Origin: Pteria penguin
Taxonomy: Eukaryota > Mollusca > Bivalvia > Pterioida > Pteriidae
Length of the DNA: 64,000 nucleotides
Assembly (NCBI GenBank): GCA_035048485.1
Contig: CM068583.1
Location: forward strand, 19,071,341-19,135,340
Direction of reading: 5' to 3'
The notes under the pieces are model-generated. The model was not told the origin of the DNA, ran no database searches, and worked only from the letters and a program-made list of their open reading frames with translations. Positions within the stretch are counted from its first letter, which is position 1. Every line of letters begins with the position of its first letter. Below, piece after piece: positions 1-12,237 of this stretch. Made by a program: the position numbers and the translations under genes.

Positions 1-1730
1 AATTTAATTATTATATTTTGTACACAATGGGGTTCATTCTCAAACTCTAAGGCGATCCAGACCAGTGATTTTGTATGGTATATACCTCTCGGAAATTTTT
101 CCACAGTTTCTAAGTATATTCTTTTTTTTCTTTTGTTTTACTACGGTTATTGCCTTCAGTGATAAATTAAGAATATTTTTTCTATGTAGCCTTCTTCTGT
201 GCTATGTGTATTACAAGAGGAGCACGGGTAACTTATGTTGATGTCGCCTAACATATTTTGATATTAGCATATACTTCCATAGTGCTCTTCGTGTGTTAAA
301 ATTTTTATGACCTCTCGTTTTGAGAAACCTTTTGATCATTGTTCTCTGTATGGAGGGTTACTTATAAATTTTTTAATGCGTGTCCTTTAATTGTGTCGCT
401 TTTACGGTGAGTGTGAAGGTGGGCGTCCGTAAGCCGGGTAGCCACACCTGTTGAGTGAAATTTGTTGTTTTAATCAACCGTCCTTATTCGGTATTGCAGC
501 TGCAGTACAATCAAATATGTTTTTATGTCACAGTGTTTTTACTATTGTCATGTTTATGTCCTTCGTGATTTGTGTCATACAGCTGTGTCAGACGTCTTCT
601 GTTTTCTCTTTCTGATATTCATGTATTTACAATATTATTAGTGGCCTAGTGGTATCGTGCTCGCCTCCTGATTAGTAGACCGGGGTTCGAGTACCTCTCT
701 GGTCATTTTTCGGATGAGACAGAAACCGATGCCACATGTGGTATGGATGGCACTTTAAGATCTTTCACTGCTTCGGGTGTGTCCGTTGCAAAGGTCAAAA
801 TTTGTTTTCCCCGCATCGGGCAGATGCCGTCACCATATACGTGAAATGCTCGTGGTGTGACGTTAAACAAAAATCAATCAATCAATAAATGTATGTCCTT
901 TGGATTCATGATTTGTATTATCGCTTGCGAGATCTCTTCTCTTTAAAGAATGGGGCACTATATTAAACTCAAGGCGTGCGCGTACAGCTGGTGAACACTA
1001 TTCGTTTTAAAATATTTTGAACACGAATGAAGGGAAATAAACGATTATTTTGTAGAACTGAGAATGAGGTAAGGTAGTGGAGGTTGACTGAAGTAGAAAT
1101 CAAAACTGAAAGTATGGCGCTGTAGTAGTCTTTAGTTGTTATAATAGAGGCTTATAGGTTGTCAAAATGCGCATATGGTCAGGCACTTAACCTATGTACG
1201 TATAAATATTCTGATATTTTTATCCCACATCCCACGTGACGTCCACCAGGAGTTGCTATGAAGAAACAAGAGAATGTGACATATGATATTTTATACAGAA
1301 TCCTGATATGATTAGGGTGAAACATATACTTTGTCACTTCCTCTCTAAATTCCTTTACATCGTGATATAATCGGTAGACCGTATCTCACAAACCTCATAA
1401 GTATCCGACTATGAATCAACCATTGATATAGAACTTACGCAAAAACAAAATCAGAAGAAAATTCCAATTTTCGGATCAATAAACTTGACAATGTTTTTAT
1501 CAAAGGCTTTATGTCCTATTGGGAAATACATGGTGATAAGCATTTATCATATGTCGTATTTTTGTAAAAGTTTTACCACATTATTGATATACGTACATAT
1601 ACACATGCCACCTTACAACTAAAATATTGCGTATTCCTATACATGCAACTATACAAATAACCCATCAGTAGAAAAGCGAACGAAACAGCACTGAAATTAA
1701 ATGGAACAATAAATATTTTCACAGGGAAAC
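1..1730. other. Upstream region of SDR-A, repeats only
   Basis: No coding region seen. About 1-130 and 905-990 resemble the dispersed repeat found more intact at 13960-14345 and, inverted, at 29590-29925. About 379-520 is a dispersed repeat seen again at 8595-8750. A SINE lies at 640-888. From 890 to 1730 nothing else is recognisable. A possible splice acceptor (ttttcacag) just before the SDR-A start codon suggests a 5' UTR intron, so the true first exon may lie in this stretch or before it. Confidence 0.5.
640..888 (+). repeat. tRNA-derived SINE, family A
   Basis: The head looks like a tRNA: an A-box-like tggcctagtgg and a B-box-like gggttcgagt. It is followed by a body with the recurring segments gatgagacag, cactgcttcgggtg and gtcaccatatacgtgaaa. 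It ends in an (ATCA)n tail. The same structure occurs at least ten more times in the window in both orientations, as expected for a dispersed SINE and not a functional tRNA gene. Confidence 0.9.
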
Positions 1731-4407
1731 ATGTTGGAATATCTTGTACTCGGACTGATACTTTTCTTCACACTGCGGTATTATTTGCAAACGTTAATGA
1801 TAGACCACTATGAAGGACGTCACGTGATGATCACCGGTTGCGACTCTGGTTTCGGTTTCATGTTGGCAAAGAAATTAGATTCGCTTGGATTCACGGTGTA
1901 TGCAGGATGCTTGACAGAGAAAGGTGGAAAAAAACTGAAAAGTGAAGTGTCAGACAGAGTACAAATTGTCCCATTAGACGTCACCAGCACAAAAAGTATT
2001 GAAGAAGCGTTATCCATTGTGAAGAAGGCTCTTCCATTGAAGAGGGGTACATTTCTTTTTAAGATAATTCTCTTAGTCGATTCTTCCCCTAGTTTTATTC
2101 CATAATACTTCATATAAGCTATACATATTTCTTTCTTTTGTTTCACGTCACACCAGAATTATTTCACTGATATAGTGGCTGTCCCTGCTTAGTGTTTAGC
2201 CTAAAACACGTGACACAGAGCCTCGGTTTAATCTCTTTCATCCTAAAACTCCGAACCAACAGCCGTATACGAACCCGGGTCATAGAAAATGTCCAGAGAA
2301 GTTGATGTCTTCCTTATTCAAAGCTTTTATGTGTTCTCAATATCATTGCAAAGCTAAAGATTAATATTTACGACATATTGAGATGCTGCAACAGACTTCA
2401 TGGTATTCCAAGTCTGACGTCGTTTCATACGCAAATTCATTATGTTTTAATGAAATGATTATTCAACTTTCTACAGTTGTTTGCGTATGTATAAAGGTCG
2501 ATTTAAATTGTTTTCCGGAACATAAAAACCCAGGATTATTTTGCAAGTTCTGTTGCAGAGTTTTAAGTATCTTGAGAGGTTATGATCATTTCCAGGTTTA
2601 TGGGGTCTTGTAAACAATGCCGGCATAGTTGGAGGAGCAGGACACGCTGAATGGATTACTCGAGAAGATTACCGTCACACAATGGACATTAATTGTTTTG
2701 GTATGGCAGAAACCAGCAGGGTGTTCTTACCATTGGTGACAAAAGAAAAGGGACGCATTGTCTTTATAACAAGCGTAATGGGAAGGATTGCTGCAGTTAG
2801 CGCTCCATACGTCGCATCAAAGTTCGCTGCTGAGGGATACTGTGACTGCTTGAGGTAAAATCTCTCCTTTTCGGATGGAATGTAAAATTTGGTGCAGTCA
2901 TTACATTACATTCTAATGCACTAGGCGGGTTCTCTTCATGTTTACGTTTTTGTCCCATAAAGCAAGCAATGAACGATCTTCATATTTTCTATGATATAAG
3001 CGGTCCAAGACCCGACATGCAACTCTTTATTTTGAAGTCATTGCTGAAATTGTGACGTCACTCTCTAGTTCTTTACGTCAAATTGAAATGTCGGGTCTTG
3101 GGCCGCTTATATCATGTAAAATATGAAGATCGACTATTCCATTGACGTCATGATACCATGTATACTTGTTGTGCATTAAATAATTGATTTATCCCGTTTC
3201 TTTAATACATATTTAAAATAGATTTATTACATGGATGGATGGGTGAATGGATGGATGGATTAAAAATGGGCGGGGGGAAGGAGACAGACACAAGGCCGCC
3301 AGATCTAGAAAATAACAATTCATTTACTATTACAGTTGTTTTTCTTTTAATTGTGACAGATCAGTGAGTATGTAAATGTATATTTTATTATTATTAATTA
3401 TCATCGTTAGATAAAATATGAGAATTTTATAAGTAAAATATAATCGATTTTATAATGCTACGATTGTCGTTCTTTATAGTCCAAGCGCAAATTGGTCTAA
3501 AAGTAAACCAGACATAAAGTGTACTTAGAACAAACTTAGAATCAAGTTTAATAGCAAATCAGACAGCGGGTTTAATCGTTTACCAGATGAGATATTTACT
3601 CTATAGTCATAGAGCAAGCATACAGGGAACTTGAAGTGCACTATATATACATACATACATGTACAGTTATGACTGACTGTACCCAAAAATTGCTATGAAT
3701 AAAGTTTGCAACATTTCACTTGTGGACAATTCATGGGCGGAATTCGTTTTGTTAGTCTGAATAAACGAACTTTTCTTCTAATTTGATGTTTGCTGTCTGC
3801 ACTAGAGAAATAATATTTTACTGCACTCCATTTGTACATGTAAAACACCATTTAATTTACTCCACAGGAGAAATGTGAAGAATATGGGGGTGACGGTGCA
3901 TATTTTGGAACCTGGATTTTTTGCCACTGATATGGCAAACACAGACAGCACAATACGTAACATTGATAACTGTTTCAAGAATGCCAGCCCTTCCGTCCAG
4001 AAGTTTTATGGAGAACAATACAGAGATAAATGTGAGAATTTTGATTTTGACCAATATGCTTTGAATAAAATGACAGATATGCCAAGGCTAATAGTCATAG
4101 TTTATATAGAACTGTGTACGTATACACTATGTAGAAGTCTGCACGTATTTTCATAAAATATATGTATTGGGCATTTTACTTTTCAGTGAAAGATATGGCA
4201 GTTGATTTGATGGGGAAGTTTACGTCTAAGGACATCCACAAAGTCGTCAATGCATATACCCATGCCCTATGTGCCAAGTATCCTAAATACCGTTACGTCG
4301 TCGGTATTGACGCCAATACAGTTTTCCGCTTTTTATGGAATGTTCCGGAGTGTATATCCGATTTTATAATAGATTTAAAGATGCCTTTTCCAGATGGCGA
4401 AAAATAA
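1731..4407 (+). CDS. SDR-A: short-chain dehydrogenase of the 17-beta-HSD6 / retinol dehydrogenase (SDR9C) type
   Basis: Four exons: 1731-2046, 2596-2854, 3868-4031, 4187-4407. They join in phase to 319 codons, the usual size of this family. Residues 2-22 form a hydrophobic N-terminal anchor. The cofactor motif TGCDSGFG is at 35-42, NNAG at 112-115 and the catalytic Asn at 138. The catalytic set is Ser165, Tyr177 and Lys181 (YVASK). A typical EPGFF segment follows in exon 3, and exon 4 carries the family's RYVVGIDAN-like C-terminus. By family knowledge such enzymes oxidise or reduce steroid or retinoid alcohols with NAD(P) at the ER membrane; the substrate here is unknown. Intron 2 (1013 bp) carries a MITE that the paralogue SDR-B at 16888 lacks. 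A distant relative in the SDR9C group cannot be separated by eye. Confidence 0.93.
2135..2290 (-). repeat. Decayed SINE family A fragment in SDR-A intron 1
   Basis: Minus-strand remnant. The tail end (ttcacgtcacaccagaatta) and a later piece (cagagcctcggttt) match family A copies at 23460-23735 and 58644-58915, with many changes and gaps. The tRNA-like head is no longer clear. Confidence 0.55.
2974..3132. repeat. Palindromic MITE in SDR-A intron 2
   Basis: Two arms of about 50 bp are near-perfect reverse complements: cgatcttcatattttc at the left and aaaatatgaagatcg at the right, with gacccgacat and atgtcgggtc further in. About 50 bp lie between the arms. No coding capacity, consistent with a non-autonomous DNA element. 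It is absent from the matching intron of SDR-B, so it probably inserted after the gene duplicated. Confidence 0.8.
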
Positions 4408-4518
4408 AAAAAATATTAATTATATAGCCGGGTTTTGCTAGAAAATTAAATTATATTATCTGCCTGTCAATTTGATTAATACATATGTTTATTTCACTTC
4501 TCTATTTGTCCCACTGCG

Positions 4519-4524
4519 AATAAA
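4519..4524 (+). terminator. Probable polyadenylation signal of SDR-A
   Basis: AATAAA 112 bp after the SDR-A stop codon. The paralogue SDR-B has AATAAA exactly the same distance after its stop, which supports both. Another AATAAA overlaps the stop codon itself (4403-4408) and is less likely to be used. Confidence 0.55.
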
Positions 4525-4529
4525 ACAAT

Positions 4530-4780
4530 CTGGTGAAACCCCGTAAGGGATTATGTTCTGGTGAACTCAGATGACGTTCCAGTTACAGAAACCGTTATTT
4601 CCCATAGCCAGTCATGGACTCGACTAGGCACGCGCAAGTGACACAATATGTAAATAGACTACTTTGTGAAACAAGAGAACACTGAGGATGTTAACTTCAT
4701 CCCTAGGAATTTGTAGCCGATGAACTGATTGGTTGAAATTAGAGTTCACCAGAACGTGATCACTTGCGGGGTTTCGTCAG
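4530..4780. repeat. MITE with about 40-bp terminal inverted repeats
   Basis: The left arm begins ctggtgaaaccccg and ends ttctggtgaactc. The right arm begins gagttcaccagaac and ends cggggtttcgtcag. These are imperfect reverse complements around a core of about 170 bp with no coding capacity. Confidence 0.75.
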
Positions 4781-5214
4781 GTCTTTATACGCATTTGGAC
4801 CAGAGAAGAGGAATAAAGAAATGGTTTTAATTAAATTGCCTGTCTGTCAATCGGGGAAACATATTTTTTATAAACAGATTGAATTCGCTATCACTCGTTG
4901 GCAGTTTTCGTGCAAAAAGATTTTTTTCGCAAAAATCGTGCATGGCTTTCGATAAGCATCTCTTTATATCTAACAATGATACGTTACTTAATCATGTTTT
5001 ATTATCTACACATTTTCCCCAATTACGTGTATCAAGATACCTGTATGGTATAGCAGATTAATAAAGACAAGAGTTTGAAGACTTTGTCATTTTATCAATA
5101 AACAAACACTATTCTATATTTCGTGACTCCAGTGGCGTTTGAGAACTTTCTCGACTTCACGAAATTGTTCCTGTCCAGCTAACAATTACACATTCGTATA
5201 TAAGGCATATTACA

Positions 5215-6430
5215 TTAAATGTACTATAGAAGAGCTTGGTCTTCGGTCAACGCCTGGTAATCCAACTTACACAGTTACAAATTTGTCTCCTTCAGAGGTA
5301 TTGGATAATCACAGTTTTCAGTTCATTTGGTATTACTACAAATGAATCTGATCTCGAGCTACCATACCTTTTTTGGATTCCAAAGATGCCTAAAACTCTA
5401 TATAAGCATCGCTACAAAGCTGGATCTTCTAAGTGTTCCACCAAGCGTCTTTCCATATTACTCACAAAAAATCTAACAGAAACCAAACAAAGTCTTCAGA
5501 AATACTGCTCTACTGCTTACTCGAGAATCGGAATCAATCAGATGTGGATCCTACAGAATTTCAATGAACTTCGAAAGCACTTAAAATCCTATTTTCAATA
5601 ATGTCACTAGCATCAAATCTTTTGACTTTTCGACACTTTATACAACCATTCCTCATCAAAAACTTTAGAAAAGAATAACATCAATTATTCAAAACGCCTT
5701 CTTTAACAAGAAAGGAATTCGCATATATAAGTATCTCGTGTTAGGCCACAACGACACATATTTTGTAAAGGAACAGTCTGATTCCAGCAGCAAGTATACA
5801 GAAAAAGAGATCATCTAAATGTTAGAATTTCTTATAGATAATATTTTTGTGATATTTGGTGCGAAAGTGTTCCACCAGATTGTTGGCATTCTGATGTGTA
5901 CTAAATGCGCGCCTCTTCTGGCCGACATATATTTTTACTCTAACGAAGCAGAATTCATACAGTCTCTGCTCTCTAAAGGCAATAAACAATTAACATCTCG
6001 GTAAATCTTTACATACAGAGACATCAATGACGTTTTGTCGATTAACTACTCTGTATTTAAGGATCACCTTAACATCATATATCCAAAGGAACTCGAGATA
6101 AAAGATACAACAGAGAGCGCATCTTCTGCTTCATACCTCGATAAGTGACGATGGTTCATTAGTAACCTCTCCCTATGACAAACGTGGCGATTTCATTTCA
6201 TTATTACTAACTTCCCTTTTTTGAGTAGCAACATACCTTACTCTCCTGCATATGGCATCTTCATTTCACAACTTATACGCTATGCCAGGGCATGCTCTAA
6301 ATACAAATATTTCGTCCTGAAAGCGAGGCTTCTTGCCACGATACTACTCTCACAAGGATATATTGAGGAACGTTTGAAATTGTCACTGAGAAAGATCTAT
6401 GGTCGATATAGGGATCTAGTACAATTTTAG
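5215..6430 (+). pseudogene. Decayed reverse transcriptase, Penelope-like type
   Basis: Pieces of one reverse transcriptase appear in order but in different frames with stops between them. LPYLFWIPKMPKTLYKHR and AGSSKCSTK are near 5360-5450. FDFSTLYTTIPHQ, with the characteristic LYT-IPH motif, is near 5620. EFLIDNIFVIFGAKVF and then CTKCAPLLADIYFYS, where functional relatives have GTNCAPLLAD, are at 5820-5940. SSNIPYSPAYG, SQLIRYARAC and YGRYRDLV are at 6220-6420. The combination fits Penelope-like elements. No GIY-YIG endonuclease was found. Frameshifts and the altered motif show it is dead. It has no clear borders, and an association with the MITE just upstream is not evident. Confidence 0.82.
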
Positions 6431-7131
6431 ATCCCTTTTTCAAGAATGTTAACCGATATTTGGGATATGACCATACAAACTAACCATCTTAACTTTTTGG
6501 CTTTACTTGATTTGACATAATACGTATATATAAACAGACATTTGTTCCCGTACATTTTTCGGAATTTCAGTTTAACAGCATTTTTCGCCTTGAATAGGAA
6601 AATTTGACTTCGTGTACTTGTCTCCTTCATGTGTTCATACGTGTATATTTATGTATTTACTTCCTCGACTTGAAAGGTTGTTGCAGGACTTTTGCGACGG
6701 GTGTTGCATGCAACCAGGGGACGCTTACTCTTGCGGGGCACCTGATCTCACCTCGATTTTATTTATACAAGATATTATCCTTTTATTCCCCTGACTATGA
6801 GATATGGTTTACCCTTCGGTACTTCTTCGTTTTTTTTACATATATTCATACCTGTTATCCAATTCCATGTATATTTTGAGGATGAAAATTGTTTTTTAAG
6901 TTATTTTTTGTCATAATTTATTCTAGATTCCTCTCTATTATGCAGTATGTATCTATAGTATATACTGTATGCGCATGCGTGGGAAAAGGCGGCAGGAAAA
7001 TTTTTCGGAGAGAGAAAATATGGAAAAATTGTATCCAAATATGCACCATATATCTTAATTAGCGTAATAAAAAATATTCTATGTAAGGGCTTGTATCACA
7101 ACATGTTAGAGGTACGTTTATCTTTTGTTAA

Positions 7132-8150
7132 ATGGGAAAATCGAAATCCAGCAAAACTTCGAAGAGAAAAGGAAGCACCTCCAGCCCAAGTTTTCGACAA
7201 AAGAGCAAAAGGAGAAATGCCCACATGAATGATTGTCAGAATCAAACTCAAATTATGCAGCAATATATGCAACAAAGTTCACCAACTTTTATACGCTATG
7301 GAATTCTCCTCCACCTATGCCAAATCAAATACAAACATGCAACCGTTACAACAACTGCCGAACTAAAGTATTCCTATGAACAGTTATCATAATTGAACAT
7401 GGAGTGACATTTTAAAAAGAATAGATCAACTTTATACTAGATAAAACCTATTAGACAGTATAAACGAGATAAACTGGAAGCTATAGACAGACATGTCAAA
7501 CAACCTAATGTTAATGTGAAAAGGCTTTAAAAAAAAGAGTAGATGATGTTGAAAAACAGTACGCAGTTTGACCGTCAAAGTATAAATGAATTACAAAGTG
7601 AGAAAAGGAAATTAGAGGAAGGGAATAACAGTGAAATTAAAGACCTAAAACCGATTAAACTGTTAAAGGCCTATCGGTTAAATTGTCACTGACAAATCAT
7701 CCGAGGACTTAATTGGTCAGTAGGGCCGTTCCATGCGGGACATATCTTATGTTTTATAACATACAAGAAGAGGAGGGAGAAAACTGCTCTGATAAAATAG
7801 GATGCTTTATGAAAGGTAGCATGAAGATCGAAGGCGCGGGAAGGAGCATTAAGATTGAAAGGATTCACAGAGTCAGAATAGGCAGTCATCGTCCAATCGT
7901 TGTTAAATGCCACTCGTACATTGACAGGGAAAAAGCCCGAGATGCTTCGAAATATCTAGAGGGAAGTCGGTTTGGTATTGAACAGCAGATTCCGAAAATC
8001 GTACAATATCGCCAAAAAGTCCTGGTCGGTGTATTAAATGCGAGAAAGCTTGACACCGGTGTCTATTGTCCGAAGACAAACTGTATGTCAATAACATTGT
8101 GTATACAGGACCTGAGGTGACATGGTAATAAAGAACGACGACATAAGAAA
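7132..8150 (+). pseudogene. Decayed LINE ORF1 (L1/Tx1-like, Transposase_22 type)
   Basis: It opens with a very basic, Ser/Lys-rich N-terminus from 7132 (MGKSKSSKTSKRKG), then Gln-rich and charged stretches. The best part is at 7850-8120: IERIHRVRIGSHRPIVVKC, FGIEQQIPK and, after a frameshift, EDKLYVNNIVYTGPE. This order matches the RRM and C-terminal domains of L1-type ORF1 RNA-binding proteins. Several frameshifts and stops lie between 7390 and 7860, so no intact protein is possible. The endonuclease remnant at 8456-9275 follows in the same orientation, as in an intact LINE. Confidence 0.75.
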
Positions 8151-8455
8151 GCGCCGAGGGGCAACAAACCAAAATATGCGTACTGAACTAAAAGTGATTA
8201 CATTGACTGTCAAACATGAAATCTGCATATTTTAGGAAATGTGGTGATCAATAACAGATTGTAATAGAATAAGAATTAATAATTTTAACAGTCATCATTG
8301 TGAAGATAGAAAACTGCATAAAAAGCTATTTGCCATAATGGTGCAGTTTCTGTTTTCTATAAAAAAAATCTCCATTACAGAAAGGTGTGTCGGTTAAAAA
8401 AGAAAAGGAAAACAAAAAAAGGAGATTATGTTGTGAATCAAATTGTGCAAACATT

Positions 8456-9275
8456 ATTTTGGATTTGACAATGACCCATTCATTTGCGCTTGTTACATCC
8501 CACCAGAACGGTCTAACTATACTTATTTTCCAGAAATTAATTCTTCGGAGACATTGCCAATGACATATCTCATTTCAGTGACTTGGGTTCTAAATTTTTA
8601 AATGTACGTCCTTTGATTGTTCTGCTGTTACGGTGAGTGGGAAGGTGGGCCCATAAACCGGTTAACCATACCATTTGTTTGGCTTTTGTCAAATTAAATG
8701 ACCGTCCTAAGTCGGTATCGTAATTGCAGTACAATCAAATATTTTTGTAATGTATTATATGTGCTAATATATTATCTATATTCATGTATTGTATAGCTCC
8801 ATGGTGACTTCTGCCACATAACTGAGCCAGTAACTCCTCTTTTTTCTTTCTATTGTCATTTCCGGAGATATAAATGCTAGAACAGGTAATTGTAGTGATA
8901 TCGTAAAATAATTTTTATCTTGAGAAATATGTAGATGCCTATCCGAATAACCTATTTACTACTGGATGTAACAGTGGAAAGAAATTTTCTAAAGACAAAA
9001 CAATAAGCAAATTTGGTTATTACTTAATACGTGTATATGCAAAAGCTCTGAAATGATTATCCTGAATGGAAGACATGCCTGTGACAAAAATATCGGGGAA
9101 TACACAATGAAGTCCAAAAATTATTGTAAACTTGTAGTGTTACTGATAATGTAATAAAAATTGTTTTAAACGTTGAAAATGTAAACAGTTTTGAAATATT
9201 AGATATTTCAGAATTTTCTTACCATGTACCTCTTGTATATAGCATTTCTTCTAAACTTAACAGATCTTCACATTT
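8456..9275 (+). pseudogene. Decayed LINE ORF2 endonuclease domain
   Basis: Fragments of an APE-type endonuclease in the correct order: FICACYIPPERSNYTYF near 8480, GDINARTG (functional form GDFNARTG) near 8865, SKFGYYLI near 9005, and SFEILDISEFSYHVPLVY near 9190-9235, where the conserved SDH has become SYH. About 160 bp of an unrelated dispersed repeat (8595-8750) interrupts it after the first piece. No reverse transcriptase domain follows. With the ORF1 remnant upstream this is one 5' part of a dead LINE. Confidence 0.8.
8595..8750 (+). repeat. Dispersed repeat, also at 379-520
   Basis: Both copies share gtcctttgattg/gtcctttaattg, cggtgagtg, an accgtcct segment and gcagtacaatcaaatat at the 3' end, in the same order. 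It interrupts the LINE endonuclease remnant here. No coding capacity and no clear terminal repeats; class unknown. Confidence 0.65.
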
Positions 9276-9556
9276 ACGAATACTTATATTAAGAAATGTT
9301 TTGCTCAAGTTACCAGTTAGCGTAGCTTTATCTAGAAATGATGTCCCATAGACAAGGTGCGATTTTGCCAATTTCTTAATAAAGACCATGAGGTCGAAAA
9401 TGTGAAACAAGAATTTTTATATGATTATTTGATATCATGTCCCTCAGGAAGATTATTTTGAACACTTAACAACTTGACTAGTCTACCCCTTCAATCATCG
9501 GTATGACTGCATTTAAGAAGCCTAACTTGAAGAAATTGTTACACCCATGCCATAAC

Positions 9557-9786
9557 CCGATGTAGCCCAGTGGATAAGGTGCTCGGCTCGTGAGTTTCCC
9601 TGGTTGCACTGGTGTCCTGTCTTTCGGACGAGACAGTAAAAACCGAGGTCCCGTGTCGTGGTAGGAGTGGCACGGGAGTGTCCGTTGCAAAGATATGAAT
9701 TTAGAACTATGCAATGCATCAGGCAGATGCCGTCACCATGTACGTGAAATAATCTTGGAGTGACGTAAAACTATAATCAATCAATG
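9557..9786 (+). repeat. tRNA-derived SINE, family A
   Basis: Head with gtagcccagtggataagg and a B-box-like ggttgcact (degenerate), followed by the family body and an AATCAATCAATG tail. It lies just outside the left end of the foldback element. Confidence 0.85.
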
Positions 9787-10049
9787 CACCCATGTCCATA
9801 GCTTAATTGTAATATTACATCACTGACACAATAACACAGATATGTGTAAAGATCTCACAACGACGTGTATAATTCACATACACGTTTACATGTGTAAATA
9901 TGCACGGCGTTATCTCTGCTTGACGGTACTACTCATGATTAACTATGGAACGCCATAGCTGTCTTAAGATTACATTATTAACAATAAATAGTCATTTCAC
10001 AATAGCATGACGTCAAAGCAGTATACCATTAAGTAGTTTTTATATTATA

Positions 10050-10640
10050 TGAAGTCAAACAAATATAATGTGAAGTCGAAATAGTGAGTTATGATGTCAA
10101 AACATTACGTTATGAAGTCACAAAGGCATGTTATGGAGTCAAAATAGTATGTTATGAAGTCAAAACATTACGTTATGAAGTCACAAAAATACATTTTGGG
10201 GTCAAAATAATATGTTATGATGTCAAAGCATTATATTATGAAGTCACACATTACGTTATGGAGTCAAAATAGTATGTTATGAAGTCATCGAAGTATGTTA
10301 TGAAGTCAGAACATTACGTTATGAAGTCACAAAAATACAGTATGGAGTCAAAATAATATGTTATGAAGTGATCGAAGTATGTTATTAAGTCACACAATAC
10401 ACTATGGAGTCAAAATAGTATGTTATGAAGTCATCAAACTACGCTATGAAGTCAAACATTACGTTATGAAGTCACAAATGTATGCTATGCAGTGAGAATA
10501 TTATGTTATGAAGTCAAAACATTACATTATGAAGTCAAAACATGACATTATGAAGTCATAAAGTATTTTATAGAGTAATAAAGCATGTTATGAAATCATA
10601 GCAACCCATTATGAGGTGCAATAGTAAGTCACTAAGACAA
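10050..10640 (+). repeat. 21-bp minisatellite, left arm of the foldback element
   Basis: About 27 imperfect copies of a 21-bp unit such as ttatgaagtcaaaacattacg, alternating with gaagtcacaaa- and ggagtcaaaatagt-type variants. Because 21 is a multiple of three the array gives a chance reading frame of 7-residue repeats (10084-10272), which is not a gene. Confidence 0.9.
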
Positions 10641-11144
10641 AACAGTAAGGCATGAAGCCATATGTTAAATTAAGGTCTTATACAGGTGGCAGATCCAGGT
10701 TTTAGAGTTAAGAAAAAAAAAGGGGGGGGGGCGAAGTCAAGCGAGAGGTATGGGGACTTCCATTGACTGTTCTCAGTCGATACCGCAGCTGTCGTGTGAA
10801 CGAAGCTTTTTGTGAATGTTAATCATGTCTTGTCCTTATCTTGTTATACTTGTAGTACATGTGGTGGATTTTGTCATATGCGATCTTGTAATAAATCTGA
10901 TCCGGCTATATCGCAAAATCTAGAGACCTATAATTCAGGTCTCTGGCAAAACCCACAATCATTACTTTTAGTAGACAGAAATGAGGCATCTATACTAGGC
11001 GAATGTAGAAATGTTTGAAAAAGGGGTTGCGACCTGCAATAAATGCTTTTCAGTCACTACGACCGGTTTATAAATTTTCATAAAACTGATAGGCAGCTAG
11101 AGTTTAGTGAACGATGATTTTTTTTCACTCGGATGAATTCTATT

Positions 11145-11310
11145 CAGGTCCCGTGTCGCGGTAGGTGTGGCACATAAAAGATCCCTCACTGCTTCGGGAG
11201 GGGGGGGGGAGGTCCGTTGCAAAAGTATAAATTTCTGTGCCATGCATCAGACAGACGCCGTCACCATGTACGCGAAATAATCGTGGAGTGACGTAAACAA
11301 TAATTTTCAG
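11145..11310 (+). repeat. 5'-truncated SINE family A in the foldback loop
   Basis: Starts within the body at caggtcccgtgtcgcgg and runs to the 3' tail (gtgacgtaaacaataa). The tRNA-like head is missing. It contains a run of G. A family A copy in the opposite orientation lies at 11978-12237. Confidence 0.8.
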
Positions 11311-11977
11311 TCATCAAATTAAGTAAATCACTCTAAAATTAAGGACTATCTCCCTCATGCATAGCTCTGTCCTTAGATAGATTCTTTGGTTCACTTTTTG
11401 GTCATTTTGGCTTGAACACTGCTCTTCATATTTTTATATATTTTGAGAATTCCAATCATTTGGCCACGAGCATCACTGAAGAGACATAACCTGTCGAAAT
11501 GTGCATATGGTGCACAAAATTAAAAGGTACATGTATATATGTTCTATATTTATTATCAATCAATATTGTTCGTGTAGTGTCTAATTTTCGAGATACACAA
11601 CAGAATATTATCAAAAATCTCTTGGAGTAAAGTTTATTTCGTAAGGGTCTAGCTTGCAGGAGAAAAATTGCTGTATTTAGATTATGTTTGTGTTCGTTTA
11701 CATGATTCAATGTTAATAAACAAACAACTGAAATTAATCCTTTTGTTTCAATTTTATAAGCTCTACTGGCCAGAGATTATGCAATACCATTTGTCGTCCG
11801 TTCGTAAACAATTTGTTATTATCTCCTCTGAGATTTGATTATTAGCTAGAAGTAAATGCGTATTCCCTATATGATCTAGTGCATGTGTAATTTTAAACCT
11901 GTGCCCAGCCCTCGATGGTGGGAAGTAGGCGTGGTCTTGTGTTCTTGTTATGGTTTCTCTTCCAGCGATTAAGTATT
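11311..11977. other. Unique loop of the foldback element
   Basis: No gene, clear repeat or inverted structure seen. The only open frame (minus strand, 84 codons) has no recognisable features. Confidence 0.4.
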
Positions 11978-12237
11978 GTTTTCGTCACTCCACGATTATT
12001 TCACGTATATGCATATGGTGACGGCATCTACCTGATGCATTGCATATAAATCTATACCTTTGCAACGGACCCTCCTGAAGCAGTGAGGGAAATTACGTGT
12101 CACGCCTACCGCGACACGGGACCTCGTTTTTCACTTTCTTAGTATCCGAAAAAAGACACCTGTGCATTCATGGCAGGAGTCGAACCTGGACGTCCCGATC
12201 AGGAGCCGAACACCTCATCCACTGGGCTACACCGGCT
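11978..12237 (-). repeat. SINE family A, minus strand
   Basis: Complete copy reading on the minus strand. It runs from the tail side (tcgtcactccacgattattt) to the tRNA-like head (actgggctacaccggc), with the B-box region seen as cgaacctggac. It sits in the loop of the foldback element. Confidence 0.88.

Noticed and set aside
1..130. Similarity of 1-130 to 13960-14100 as evidence that the SDR duplication includes 1.7 kb of flank
   Set aside because: The same sequence occurs again, inverted, at 29590-29925, far from any SDR copy, so it is a dispersed repeat and says nothing about the duplication length.
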